Positions 41,263 to 51,313 of a stretch of 64,000 bases of DNA are shown here, in pieces. Source of the stretch: Oscillospiraceae bacterium (GTDB lineage Bacteria > Bacillota > Clostridia > Oscillospirales > SIG627). The position numbers and the translations under genes are program-made. The stretch spans positions 1 to 64,000 of the forward strand of contig SVQQ01000005.1 in NCBI GenBank assembly GCA_015065265.1. Reading direction: 5' to 3'. Within the stretch, counting starts at the first letter, position 1. Each line of letters starts with the position of its first letter. The notes under the pieces are model-generated. The model was not told where the DNA came from, made no database searches, and saw only the letters and a program-made list of their open reading frames with translations.

Positions 41263-41913
41263 TTAACCTGCAAGAGTAAAAACGTAAATGCTTTTTGCCC
41301 CGTTTTCTTTGAGAATTCGTGCAATTTCGCAAACTGTTGCACCGGTTGTAACTACGTCGTCTACTACTAAAATAGATTTATCAATTACGTTACCTTTTGT
41401 TGTAAACTTATTCTTAACGTTTTCAATTCTTTCTTCTGCTTTCAAAAATTTTTGCTTTTTGGCTTTCCCGACCCTTTTGATTATCGATTCATAAGGGATG
41501 CCTGTAGCAGAGGAAGTTTCTTTTGCAAGTTCTTCTGCCTGGTCAAATCCGTACTTTCTTTTACCGCTTCTGTCCCTTGGCACAAAGACTATTAAATCGA
41601 GCTTGTCAATAAGATTATGCTCTTTTAAACTTGCTTCAATTTCTTTTCTGAAATACTCGGCAAATTTCTTTGAAAACACGTTTTTTGCGTGAAAAACCAT
41701 TTGTTGTACTTTTTCATTTTTGTAGGAATATAAAAAGTAACACTTGTCTACGTTTCTGTTTCCAAGGTCTTTTATGGCGTCACGTTTTGCTTCAACTATT
41801 TCTTTGTAACACTCTTTGCAAAAAGGAAGTTTTTCATCTATATACAAAACCTTATTACAAGAAATACAGATAGGAGGGAAGACCAAGTCTAAAATATACT
41901 TAATTAAGTTCAT
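41263..41913 (-). CDS. ComF-family phosphoribosyltransferase-like protein
   Basis: CISCNK...CKECYKE zinc finger; ILVVDDVVTTGATVCE. Confidence 0.92.
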   Translation of the reverse strand: MNLIKYILDLVFPPICISCNKVLYIDEKLPFCKECYKEIVEAKRDAIKDLGNRNVDKCYFLYSYKNEKVQQMVFHAKNVFSKKFAEYFRKEIEASLKEHNLIDKLDLIVFVPRDRSGKRKYGFDQAEELAKETSSATGIPYESIIKRVGKAKKQKFLKAEERIENVKNKFTTKGNVIDKSILVVDDVVTTGATVCEIARILKENGAKSIYVFTLAG

Positions 41914-44158
41914 TTTTTTGCCTCAAAAATTTAGTAAGTCCTGTATATCTTCGTGAGTCTGCATTATTATCTACCATTTTTTCGATAAGAATTGTATTGC
42001 CTATAAGAATTACCATTTTTTGTGCACGGGTTATAGCTGTATACAATAAATTCCTTGTGAGTAGCATAGAACTTACGGAGGTAATGGGAATTATCACACA
42101 AGGATACTCACTACCTTGACTTTTGTGAATGGTAACTGCATATGCAAGTTCAATTTCGTCAAGATTTTGAAAGTCATATATAACACTTTTTTCTTCGAAA
42201 ATTATTGTGACCTTTTCCTCCTTTGTATCTATTTGGGATACTGTACCAATATCACCGTTAAAAACGCCGGTTCCTTCTTCACTTTCGCCCCAAAAGTTAG
42301 TTTTCGTCCAACTGATATCATAATTATTTTTGATCTGCATAACCTTGTCACCTTCTCGTAAAACAAAGTCCCGCAGTTTAATCTGACACTTGTTCTCGTC
42401 TTCGGGATTTTTGAGATTTTGAAGTAGATTGTTAAGATTGAACGTTCCGCACTCACCCTTTTTTGTGGGGCAGAGTATTTGTATTTTGTCGGCAAATTCT
42501 TGTCCGTACTTTGTGGGCAACCTTTTCTCACATAGTTCAACAATTGTGCGGGAAGAAGCAAAGGCACTTTCTCGCTTCAAGAAGAAAAAGTCTGATGATT
42601 TATTTGAAAGGTCGGGATATTGTCCTTTGTTGATTCTGTGCGCATTCAAAACAATTGAACTTCCGTCTTCTTGTCTGAAAATTTCAGTAAGAGTTCCTAC
42701 CTTAAATACGCCAGACGCAATTATGTCTTTCAAGACGTTGCCGGCACCAACGCTGGGTAACTGACTGGCGTCTCCGATAAGCAGCAATCTGGTTCCGGGA
42801 CGAATAGCTCTTAAAAGGGAGAAGAAGAGATTTGCATCAATCATAGACGTTTCGTCAATTATAACAACGTCCGCTTCAATGGGGTTAGATTCATCTCTTG
42901 TGAAACGGGGCTCATCGTCGTCTTCACTGTATTCATATTCGAGAAGTCTGTGGACGGTTTTTGCTTCACACATGGTAGACTCAGACATTTTCTTTGCCGC
43001 TCGTCCTGTAGGGGCGGCAAGAACGTATTTAAGTCCTAAATTGGTATATATACTTATAATGGCACGTATGATTGTTGTTTTACCTGTACCTGGACCGCCC
43101 GTTAATACATACACCGTATTTTCGAGTGCAGAAATTATTGCTTTTTTCTGGCTAGAAGCATATTTTATTTGTTCTCTTTCTTCTACGTCATCAATTATTT
43201 GGTTTATGTTATTAAAGAACCCACTAGCCTGAAATTTTGACAAAAGCGTTAATTTATCAGTAATGCTTTTTTCTATATGATAATTTAAAGGCAAATATAT
43301 TGATGCGTTTTCGATTTTTTCAGTAACGCACATACTGTTAAAATCATATGCGATTAAGAGCTTTCTCTGACACATATGTAAAATACTTTCTTCAATTCTA
43401 TCTTCGTTCACTCCTAAAAGTTTACTGGATGTCTGAACAAGTTTTTTTAGGGGTAAGTACAAGTTTCCCGAAGTAATAGAGTCTTGGCGCAAAACGTATA
43501 ATACACCCGCTTCAATTCTCTCACTAGAATCTTTCGGAAGTCCTAAAGACGTAGCAACAGAGTCGGCCTTTTCAAAACCTATTCCTGAGATGTTGTTCGA
43601 AAGTGTATAAGGGTTTTGCTTTACAATATCAATTGATGCGCTACCCCAGCGTTTATATATTTTTGAAGTCAGAGTAGGTCCAAAAAATTCTGAGAAGAAT
43701 ATCATAACGTTTCTCATACCAAATTGAGAATTAAAGTCAACTGAAATTTCACGCGCTCTTGCTTTGGAAATGCCTTTAATTGTTGATAAAAGTTCAGGTG
43801 AGGACTCCAAAATGGAAAAAGTGTCGTCTCCAAAGGTGTCAATAATTCTTTCTGCAGTTTTTGGCCCAATGCCTTTTATTGCACCTGATGATAGATATTT
43901 AAGCATAGCAACAGAATCGGTAGGCATATTCTTTTCAAAAGAAACAACTTTGAACTGCTTTCCGTAGGTTGGATGAGTGGCCCATTGACCGACGATTTTA
44001 ATACTTTCTCCAACGTAAAGCCCTGGAATAATACCAGTGCCTGTTTCAAGAAGACCTGCCGATTCAAACTCAAAAACGGTATATCCGTTCTTTTCGTTTT
44101 CGTATATAATGTCATATATTTCAACGTCAAGATTTTCTAAAGAGTTTTGATTTTCCAT
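41900..44158 (-). CDS. recD2: ATP-dependent RecD2-like DNA helicase
   Basis: VLTGGPGTGKTTIIRAII; tandem HhH N-terminal region; AYAVTIHKSQGSEYP. Confidence 0.94.
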   Translation of the reverse strand: MENQNSLENLDVEIYDIIYENEKNGYTVFEFESAGLLETGTGIIPGLYVGESIKIVGQWATHPTYGKQFKVVSFEKNMPTDSVAMLKYLSSGAIKGIGPKTAERIIDTFGDDTFSILESSPELLSTIKGISKARAREISVDFNSQFGMRNVMIFFSEFFGPTLTSKIYKRWGSASIDIVKQNPYTLSNNISGIGFEKADSVATSLGLPKDSSERIEAGVLYVLRQDSITSGNLYLPLKKLVQTSSKLLGVNEDRIEESILHMCQRKLLIAYDFNSMCVTEKIENASIYLPLNYHIEKSITDKLTLLSKFQASGFFNNINQIIDDVEEREQIKYASSQKKAIISALENTVYVLTGGPGTGKTTIIRAIISIYTNLGLKYVLAAPTGRAAKKMSESTMCEAKTVHRLLEYEYSEDDDEPRFTRDESNPIEADVVIIDETSMIDANLFFSLLRAIRPGTRLLLIGDASQLPSVGAGNVLKDIIASGVFKVGTLTEIFRQEDGSSIVLNAHRINKGQYPDLSNKSSDFFFLKRESAFASSRTIVELCEKRLPTKYGQEFADKIQILCPTKKGECGTFNLNNLLQNLKNPEDENKCQIKLRDFVLREGDKVMQIKNNYDISWTKTNFWGESEEGTGVFNGDIGTVSQIDTKEEKVTIIFEEKSVIYDFQNLDEIELAYAVTIHKSQGSEYPCVIIPITSVSSMLLTRNLLYTAITRAQKMVILIGNTILIEKMVDNNADSRRYTGLTKFLRQKNELN

Positions 44159-44177
44159 TGTTACTCCGCTATATTAC

Positions 44178-44213
44178 AAAGCGAGAAAATGAAAATACAC
44201 TTTCTCGCTTTAT
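44178..44213. terminator. Hairpin between metK and recD2
   Basis: aaagcgagaaaa...tttctcgcttt; T-run more evident on + strand, so direction uncertain. Confidence 0.5.
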
Positions 44214-44219
44214 TTTTTA

Positions 44220-45356
44220 TTATATCTTTTTTGTAAGCAATTCTGCGATATCTGTATTTTCCCACTTTACACCAAGGTCTTCGCGTCCCATATGACCGTA
44301 GGAAGCAAGTTTTTTGTAAATTGGGGTTCTTAAATCAAATCTGTTTATTATTGACGAAGGCTTCAAATCCACTAAGTCGGTAAGAGCTCGGCTGATTTCA
44401 ACGTCACTTACAACACCTGTTCCGAAAGTGTCAACCATGACTGAAACAGGATCAGCGATACCTATTGCATATGCTATCTGAATTTCACATTTTTTTGCAA
44501 GTTTTGCCGCTACTACGTTTTTAGCAAGGTATCTTGCTGCGTATGCGGCAGAACGGTCAACTTTCGTGGGGTCTTTACCTGAGAAAGCACCGCCACCGTG
44601 TCTTGAATAACCGCCGTATGTATCAATGATAATTTTTCTGCCTGTAAGACCTGAATCACCACAAGGTCCACCAATTACGAAACGTCCTGTGGGGTTAATA
44701 AATACCTTTGTATCTTTGTCAAGTAAATGGTCGGGGACGCTGTGTTTAATTACGTGTTCTATAATGTCCTTGCGGAGCTTTTCCATAACAACGTCAGGTG
44801 AATGTTGTGAAGAAACGACAACGGTGTCAACTCTTACAGGAGTATTACCGTCGTATTCAATTGTTACCTGAGTTTTACCGTCGGGACGCAAATAATCGAG
44901 AAGACCTTCTTTTCTTACCTCCGTAAGTCTTCTTGCCATTTTGTGAGCAAGGCTTATAGGAAGAGGCATAAGCTCGGGAGTTTCATCACAGGCAAAGCCA
45001 AACATCATACCTTGGTCTCCGGCACCGTCAACGTTAACACCCATAGCAATATCTGGCGACTGTTCGTGAATTGAATTGATTACTGCGCAGGTATCACAGT
45101 CGAAACCAAATTTTGCTCTGTCGTAGCCAATTTCTCTGATAGTGTCTCTTACTATTGTCTGTACGTCTACGTATCCTGTAGTAGTTATTTCACCCATAAC
45201 CACAACAAGACCTGTGGTTGTAGCAGTTTCACAAGCAACTCGTGCCATTTTATCTTGAGAAAGAATATCGTCAAGTATCGCATCTGAAATCTGGTCGCAT
45301 ATTTTATCGGGATGTCCCTCTGTAACTGATTCTGATGTAAATAAGTATCTAGCCAT
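44220..45356 (-). CDS. metK: S-adenosylmethionine synthetase
   Basis: [60 protein letters not shown]. Confidence 0.97.
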   Translation of the reverse strand: MARYLFTSESVTEGHPDKICDQISDAILDDILSQDKMARVACETATTTGLVVVMGEITTTGYVDVQTIVRDTIREIGYDRAKFGFDCDTCAVINSIHEQSPDIAMGVNVDGAGDQGMMFGFACDETPELMPLPISLAHKMARRLTEVRKEGLLDYLRPDGKTQVTIEYDGNTPVRVDTVVVSSQHSPDVVMEKLRKDIIEHVIKHSVPDHLLDKDTKVFINPTGRFVIGGPCGDSGLTGRKIIIDTYGGYSRHGGGAFSGKDPTKVDRSAAYAARYLAKNVVAAKLAKKCEIQIAYAIGIADPVSVMVDTFGTGVVSDVEISRALTDLVDLKPSSIINRFDLRTPIYKKLASYGHMGREDLGVKWENTDIAELLTKKI

Positions 45357-45372
45357 TTTATACTCCTGTTTT

Positions 45373-45855
45373 TTAAAATAATGTTTTAATTAAATCTAGT
45401 AAGCCGTATGATATAAATCCCATTATCAAGCCACTGGTTATAACGCCGAGCAAAATAGTCGGGAATGCTTTTCTAAGTCTCATTTCAAGAACAGATGCAA
45501 TTACCGCTCCCGTCCAAGCGCCTGTGCCGGGGCAGGGGATTGCAACGAAAAGAAAGAGTCCCCAGTATGCATATTTTTGTATCTTGTCAGCGTGTTTTAT
45601 TGCCTTGTTATGTACTTTTGTGAATACCGGTCCGATGTACTTAACGTCTCTGAAAATCTTAAAGAAGTATTTGAAAAGCAAAATAATAAACGGTACCGGT
45701 ATCATATTTCCGATTATCGAAACGGGTAGTGCCTCAATAAAGGTGATTCTTGGTATCGTATTTATTGCAGCAGCAAAGGGGATTGACCCTCTTAATTCAA
45801 CGATTGGAAGCATTGAAATTAAAAAAGTTAAAAAGAATGCTTTTGTTCGCGACAT
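45373..45855 (-). CDS. COG2426-type small multidrug export protein-like membrane protein
   Basis: [35 protein letters not shown]. Confidence 0.85.
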   Translation of the reverse strand: MSRTKAFFLTFLISMLPIVELRGSIPFAAAINTIPRITFIEALPVSIIGNMIPVPFIILLFKYFFKIFRDVKYIGPVFTKVHNKAIKHADKIQKYAYWGLFLFVAIPCPGTGAWTGAVIASVLEMRLRKAFPTILLGVITSGLIMGFISYGLLDLIKTLF

Positions 45856-45968
45856 TATTTTTCTCCTGATTTTTTCTTACAATAGATATTATATATCAAG
45901 ACGAAATTTTTTTCAATACGTCTTATAATTTTTTAAGAAATAAAATAAATATTTTTTTAAAAAAGGTA

Positions 45969-45996
45969 TTGACAATTTAAGAAAAACGTGTATAAT
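45969..45996 (+). promoter_or_regulatory. Strong promoter of tRNA-Leu
   Basis: TTGACA-16 nt-TATAAT. Confidence 0.75.
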
Positions 45997-46022
45997 AGAC
46001 AATGTTGTCAGAACAACAGTAC

Positions 46023-46105
46023 GCGAGAGTGGCGAAATTGGCAGACGCGCACGTTTGAGGGGCGTGTGGTTATCCGTACGGGTTCAAGTCCCGTCTCTCG
46101 CACCA
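46023..46105 (+). tRNA. tRNA-Leu (anticodon GAG), CCA encoded
   Basis: GCGAGAG...CTCTCGC-ACCA; anticodon arm cacgt-ttGAGgg-gcgtg; long variable arm. Confidence 0.95.
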
Positions 46106-46142
46106 AAAATAAAGACACCCAATCGGGTGTCTTTATTTTTTT
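46106..46142 (+). terminator. Terminator of tRNA-Leu
   Basis: aaagacaccc-aatc-gggtgtctttattttttt. Confidence 0.9.
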
Positions 46143-46155
46143 GTATAAAGATGTA

Positions 46156-46277
46156 GGGACTTGAACACTAAGAGGGGACAAAACGTGAAGAAAACAGTCC
46201 GGTGGACTGTTTTTAGTTTTGTGTCTGAGGGCTTAGCCCGAAGAGAGAGCAGACCGAAGGTATGCGTCAAGTCCCGT
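46156..46277. repeat. Nested-hairpin element bounded by tRNA T-arm-like inverted repeats
   Basis: gggacttga (46156-46164)/tcaagtccc (46267-46275); gacaaaac (46177-46184)/gttttgtgtc (46216-46225); aaaacagtcc-ggt-ggactgtttt (46191-46213); gggc-tta-gccc (46229-46239). Confidence 0.75.
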
Positions 46278-46394
46278 ATTTGATTTTTTTCCTCTATAAA
46301 AAGTGAACTTGATTTTCTTATCAAGCATTGCGAAAGTATTGCTTTTTTGTGAATTATATGCTATGATTTTAAATACTTTAGGGGGTGTTTAAAA

Positions 46395-47306
46395 TTGTTT
46401 GAACTCTTAAAACTGATCATTTGGCTTTTATTTCATCTTACACTCATTTTTTTAAAACCCATTTTAATTATTTTAGCAATTGCAATAATTATTATCTTTA
46501 TAAAAGATATATATTATAAAAAAAGCGTATATTATCAAATTACTAGGCAGTCCTATTGGTCAATTAAAAAGGACTTGGGAAAATACGGTGAGTATCTTAT
46601 TTACAAACAACTTATGAAATTCGAAAAAAATGGTGCTAAATTTCTTTTTAATCTGTATGTTCCAAAAGAAAATAGTAAAACTACCGAAATTGACGTCTTG
46701 ATGATAACACATAAAGGACTATTTGTTTTTGAAAGCAAAAATTTTAGCGGCTGGATATTTGGTAGAGAGTCTCAAAGGAGTTGGTGTCAAACTTTACCTA
46801 AAGGTAGAGGAATCAGTCAGAAAGAAATTTTCTACAATCCCATTATGCAAAATCGTTTACATATAAAATGTTTAAAAACTCTTTTGCAGCATAAAATACC
46901 AGTGCATTCAGTAATTGTTTTTTCTAATAGATGCACATTAAAAGATGTACAAATTTCGAGTAATGATATAAAAGTAATAAATCGCTACGATCTTGCTTTT
47001 ACTGTTTCTGAAATATATGAACAAACTGAAATTGATTTGTTATCTGACAACGATATTAATGAAATTTATAATAAATTATACTCCTATACACAAGTTGACG
47101 ATATTACAAAAAGATTACATATATTAAATCTTGCTAACACGCCTTCTGAATCATTTGAAAATAAATGTGAAGAAATTAGTAAAAATGTTTCAGAAAAAGA
47201 ATTGCTCGAAAAACCGTCTGTTGTATCAGATCAACTATTAGACAAAGAAATTGAATGCGACAAATCCGTTTCTTGTGACCCGTTACAAAGGAACGAATTG
47301 AACTGA
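46395..47306 (+). CDS. NERD (nuclease-related) domain protein with N-terminal TM segment
   Basis: LGKYGEYLIYKQLMKFEKNGAKFLFNLYVP...TEIDVLMITHKGLFVFESKNFSGWIFG; TTG start with aggggg RBS. Confidence 0.85.
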   Translation: MFELLKLIIWLLFHLTLIFLKPILIILAIAIIIIFIKDIYYKKSVYYQITRQSYWSIKKDLGKYGEYLIYKQLMKFEKNGAKFLFNLYVPKENSKTTEIDVLMITHKGLFVFESKNFSGWIFGRESQRSWCQTLPKGRGISQKEIFYNPIMQNRLHIKCLKTLLQHKIPVHSVIVFSNRCTLKDVQISSNDIKVINRYDLAFTVSEIYEQTEIDLLSDNDINEIYNKLYSYTQVDDITKRLHILNLANTPSESFENKCEEISKNVSEKELLEKPSVVSDQLLDKEIECDKSVSCDPLQRNELN

Positions 47307-47347
47307 ACTTATTATACAAAGAAACACGAAGTTTTAAATACTGTAAA

Positions 47348-47380
47348 ATAAATATCCCCCATTTAACGGGGGATATTTAT
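47348..47380. terminator. Terminator between convergent genes
   Basis: aaatatccccc-atttaac-gggggatattt. Confidence 0.85.
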
Positions 47381-48141
47381 TTAATTTTATCTGTTAAAAG
47401 CATATCCATATTGTATAATCCCGACTTTTTATCATCAAGGTAACAAGCGGCTTGAATTGCACCTTCTGCAAAAACCGTTCTGGAATCGGCACGGTGTGAA
47501 AGTGAAACTATTTCATCCTGTCCTGCAAAAATTACTTCGTGTTCACCGACTATCGTTCCACCTCTGACAGAGTGAATTCCAATTTCAGCCTTTGAACGTT
47601 TTTCACGCTTTGTGTGCCTGTCGTAGCAGTATTCGGCGTCGTAACTTACACTGTCTTTAATTGCATCCGCAATAAGAAGAGCCGTGCCGCTTGGAGCATC
47701 AAGTTTCTGATTGTGGTGCTTTTCAATAATTTCTATATCAAATGACGCTTCTAAAACAGAAGCCGCTTTCTTTGCGAGTAAAACAAGAAGGTTAATCCCC
47801 AAAGACATATTAGCGGATTTGAAAACAGGAATTAATTTTGACGCATTTTCAATTTCTTTTATTTCGTCCTCTGTATGTCCTGTAGAGCAAATAACACAAG
47901 GAACGTTGTTTTTCTTTGCGTATTCTAAAATTGATTTTGTCATAGTGTGATGAGAAAAATCAACTATAACTCCGTCGGGTTCTTCAATGGAGTTGATGCT
48001 TGTGTAAACGTGATATCCGTAGTTTTGCTCGTCACATATATCGACGCCTGCAGTTATTACTGCCTTATCAGAATTTGTTAAAATCCCACTTATTGTTTTT
48101 CCCATTCGGCCGTTGCAACCGATTAAAATTATTTTAGTCAT
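47377..48141 (-). CDS. dapB: 4-hydroxy-tetrahydrodipicolinate reductase
   Basis: IILIGCNGRMGKTI; EIIEKHHNQKLDAPSGTAL. Confidence 0.95.
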   Translation of the reverse strand: MTKIILIGCNGRMGKTISGILTNSDKAVITAGVDICDEQNYGYHVYTSINSIEEPDGVIVDFSHHTMTKSILEYAKKNNVPCVICSTGHTEDEIKEIENASKLIPVFKSANMSLGINLLVLLAKKAASVLEASFDIEIIEKHHNQKLDAPSGTALLIADAIKDSVSYDAEYCYDRHTKREKRSKAEIGIHSVRGGTIVGEHEVIFAGQDEIVSLSHRADSRTVFAEGAIQAACYLDDKKSGLYNMDMLLTDKIK

Positions 48142-48159
48142 TTGTTTTTCCTGTAAATT

Positions 48160-49038
48160 TTATTTTAATACTTCCATAGCCTCATAAAGTAAGTCTCTGT
48201 TGGCTTTTCCTAAGGGATACAACGGAAGACGCATTTCTTCGTCGCAGAATCCAAGTTTCGCCATTGCAGCTTTTACAGGGATTGGGTTTACGTCGCAGAA
48301 AAGAGCGTTCATGAGCTTAATGTGTTTTAAATGAAGATCAAGGCTTTCTTTGGTTTTGCCTTCAAAAAACAGTGAACAAATGTCGTGAGTTACCTTGGGA
48401 GCAACGTTTGAAAGAACTGAGATTACGCCTTTTCCGCCAAGAGAGAGAATAGGAACTATCTGGTCGTCATCTCCTGAATACATCGCAAGTTCGTCTCCTA
48501 CAAGACTCATTGTTTTTGCCATAGCTGAAATGTTTCCGTTTGCTTCTTTGAAGCCTACGATGTTCTGATGCTTTGAAAGTTCGAGATATGTATCTGGAAG
48601 AATATTGACGCCTGTTCGAGAAGGAACGTTATACACTAAACAGGGAACGTTAACACTGTCAGCTATTGCATTGAAATGATGTACAAGACCTGTCTGCGAA
48701 GTTTTGTTATAATAGGGAGTAACGAGTAAAAGCCCATCTGCACCTTCTTCTTGTGCAAACTTTGAAAGTTCAATTGCATAGGAGGTGTCGTTACTACCTG
48801 TTCCTGCAATAACGGGCACTCTGTGATTTACTTTTTCAATACAAAATGATGTAATTTCTCTGTGTTCAGCATCAGAAAGAGTGGAGCCTTCTCCTGTGGT
48901 TCCGCAAACAACTAATGCATCAATTGAATTTGCAATTTGATTTTCTATTATATTTGCAAACGCCTCATAATCTATTTTTCCGTTTTTGAACGGTGTGATT
49001 AAAGCAGTAGCAGCACCGGTAAAAATGGTTTTTTTCAT
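48160..49038 (-). CDS. dapA: 4-hydroxy-tetrahydrodipicolinate synthase
   Basis: TALITPFKNGKIDYEAF; VCGTTGEGSTL; YNVPSRTGVNI; GFKEANGN. Confidence 0.96.
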   Translation of the reverse strand: MKKTIFTGAATALITPFKNGKIDYEAFANIIENQIANSIDALVVCGTTGEGSTLSDAEHREITSFCIEKVNHRVPVIAGTGSNDTSYAIELSKFAQEEGADGLLLVTPYYNKTSQTGLVHHFNAIADSVNVPCLVYNVPSRTGVNILPDTYLELSKHQNIVGFKEANGNISAMAKTMSLVGDELAMYSGDDDQIVPILSLGGKGVISVLSNVAPKVTHDICSLFFEGKTKESLDLHLKHIKLMNALFCDVNPIPVKAAMAKLGFCDEEMRLPLYPLGKANRDLLYEAMEVLK

Positions 49039-49273
49039 AATTCTGTCCCTTTCTGTGAATAAGTGATTTTTATTGCTATTCTTTATTTAGTATATGCATT
49101 TTAATATTAATTGTTTTAATTTTATTTTGTAAAAAGTGTTGAAAAAAAACGCACAATGCTTTATACTAATAAATGTAATAATAAAGTTTATTATAAATAC
49201 TTACAACAATTCATTTTATCATTTTGACAAATAATTGTCAATATATTTTCGGCATATTTTAGGAGAATTTAAT

Positions 49274-50377
49274 TTGAACAATACTGACTTTTATAAACTG
49301 AAAAGCAACTATTATTATGACCTTCCCGAAAACTTGATTGCACAGACCCCCATTGAACCCAGAGACTCTTCTAGGTTGCTTGTTTGTGAAAAGGATTGCC
49401 GTTTTAAAGACCTAATATTTAAAGATATCGTCGACCTCTTGAACGAAGGCGACGTTTTGGTTGTGAACACTTCTAAGGTGATTCCCGCACGTCTTTTTGG
49501 CGAAAAGATAAATAAAGATAAATCTATAAAAGGTGCAAAGCTTGAAATTGTCTTACTCGAAAAGGACTTATCATTAAATGACGGAGAGTACTGGAAGGCG
49601 ATTGTACGTCCTGGAAAGAAAGCACTACCTGGTGTAAGCTTCTCTATTGGGAATGGCAAAATGATAGCAACTGTAACAGACGTTGAGGAAAACGGAAATA
49701 GACTAATCAAGTTTGATTATGATAAATCAAAAGGCGACTTCTACGCATTGCTTGACGAAATTGGCACAATGCCATTACCGCCTTATATTACTAAAAAACT
49801 CGATGACAGTTCACGTTATCAAACTGTTTACGCTGATATGAAGGGCTCTGCAGCTGCACCTACAGCGGGACTTCATTTCACAAATGAATTGCTGGAAAAA
49901 ATTAAAGCCAAAGGCGTTAAAGTTGTTCCTGTAATCCTTCACGTTGGACTTGGAACCTTCAGACCTGTAAAAGCCGATAATATCGATGACCACGTTATGC
50001 ATTCGGAATATTATATAATTCCTGAAGAAACAGCTAACGTTATAAACAATGCTCGCAGTCTTGGCAAGAGAATTATAGGAGTTGGCACCACTTCGTGCAG
50101 AACCCTTGAAGGCTCATTTTTAAAAAACGGGAAAGTGTGTGCTGATGCAGATTACACAAATATTTTCATTTATCCAGGAAAGAAATTAAACGTTATTGAT
50201 GCCTTGATTACTAACTTTCATTTGCCTGAAAGCACTCTTATAATGCTTATATGTGCTTTCTACGGTTACGAGAATACAATGAAAGCATACAAACATGCAG
50301 TTGACTCGGAATACAGGTTTTTCTCATTTGGTGATGCTATGTTTATACCAAGTAAATATTCAGTCGAGGAAAAGTAA
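49274..50377 (+). CDS. queA: S-adenosylmethionine:tRNA ribosyltransferase-isomerase
   Basis: YDLPENLIAQTPIEPRDSSRLLV; AAPTAGLHFT; TTG start with aggaga RBS (track start is 49235). Confidence 0.94.
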   Translation: MNNTDFYKLKSNYYYDLPENLIAQTPIEPRDSSRLLVCEKDCRFKDLIFKDIVDLLNEGDVLVVNTSKVIPARLFGEKINKDKSIKGAKLEIVLLEKDLSLNDGEYWKAIVRPGKKALPGVSFSIGNGKMIATVTDVEENGNRLIKFDYDKSKGDFYALLDEIGTMPLPPYITKKLDDSSRYQTVYADMKGSAAAPTAGLHFTNELLEKIKAKGVKVVPVILHVGLGTFRPVKADNIDDHVMHSEYYIIPEETANVINNARSLGKRIIGVGTTSCRTLEGSFLKNGKVCADADYTNIFIYPGKKLNVIDALITNFHLPESTLIMLICAFYGYENTMKAYKHAVDSEYRFFSFGDAMFIPSKYSVEEK

Positions 50378-50378
50378 T

Positions 50379-51305
50379 TTGAAGAACAAAATTTTGATTA
50401 TAGCAGGTCCTACCGCTGTTGGAAAGACCGCTTTGTCTATTAACCTTGCAAAAAGGCTAAATGGCGAAATAATATCTGCAGATTCTATGCAAGTGTATAA
50501 AGGCCTTGATATAGGAACAGCCAAGCCCAGCCTTTTGGAAATGCAGGGGGTTAAGCACCACATGATAGACGTTTGTGAGCCTGCTCATAAATTCAGCGTG
50601 GCGCAATACGTTAATCTTGCAACAACTTGTGTAGACGATGCTCTTTCCAGAGGAAAGTTCCCAATCATTGTTGGCGGCACCGGTCTTTACATTGATAACC
50701 TGATTTACAACAATGATTTCGGTGAAATGTCTGTAGATTACGAGATTAGAGACAAACTCACACAAAGAGCCAACAGCGAAGGAAACAGTGTCCTTTTAAG
50801 TGAACTTCAAAAGATAGATGGTGAATACGCATCAAAGTTACACGTTAACGATAAAAAGAGAATAATACATGCACTTGAAATTTTTTATACTACGGGAAAA
50901 ACTCAAACGGAATTGATTAAAGAATCAAGAACCAAACCACCCAAGTTCGATTTCTTATACGTTGTTCTTGATTTTTCAAACAGAGATATTCTGTATAGCA
51001 GAATCAATACAAGGGTAGATATAATGATGGAACAAGGGCTTTTGGATGAAGCAAAAAGAATTATATCTTCGCCTTGGTATAAGGACTCTACTTGTTCACA
51101 GGCAATTGGATATAAAGAGTTTGAACCTTATTTTAATGGAGAAAAGGATTTAAGTGAATGTGTTGAACTCTTAAAGCAACACTCCAGAAATTATGCCAAG
51201 CGCCAATTGACTTGGTTTAGACACAAAGAAGAAGCTAATTTTGTTTTAACGGATAAGTCATCGTCTCCAGAATCAGATATTATAAACTTACTAAAAAACA
51301 ATTAG
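50379..51305 (+). CDS. miaA: tRNA dimethylallyltransferase
   Basis: LIIAGPTAVGKTALSINLA; ADSMQVYKGLDIGTAKPS; TTG start with gaggaaa RBS (track start is 50295). Confidence 0.94.
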   Translation: MKNKILIIAGPTAVGKTALSINLAKRLNGEIISADSMQVYKGLDIGTAKPSLLEMQGVKHHMIDVCEPAHKFSVAQYVNLATTCVDDALSRGKFPIIVGGTGLYIDNLIYNNDFGEMSVDYEIRDKLTQRANSEGNSVLLSELQKIDGEYASKLHVNDKKRIIHALEIFYTTGKTQTELIKESRTKPPKFDFLYVVLDFSNRDILYSRINTRVDIMMEQGLLDEAKRIISSPWYKDSTCSQAIGYKEFEPYFNGEKDLSECVELLKQHSRNYAKRQLTWFRHKEEANFVLTDKSSSPESDIINLLKNN

Positions 51306-51313
51306 GAGCACTA

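Noticed and set aside
44220-46000. SAM riboswitch upstream of metK
   Set aside because: metK follows the COG2426-like gene by 16 nt and no S-box-like fold is visible upstream of that gene
46133-46324. 63-aa minus-strand ORF across the hairpin element
   Set aside because: Composed of the inverted-repeat sequence; no RBS or homology signal
49039-49235. Lysine riboswitch upstream of dapA
   Set aside because: The leader is short and AT-rich with no recognisable L-box structure
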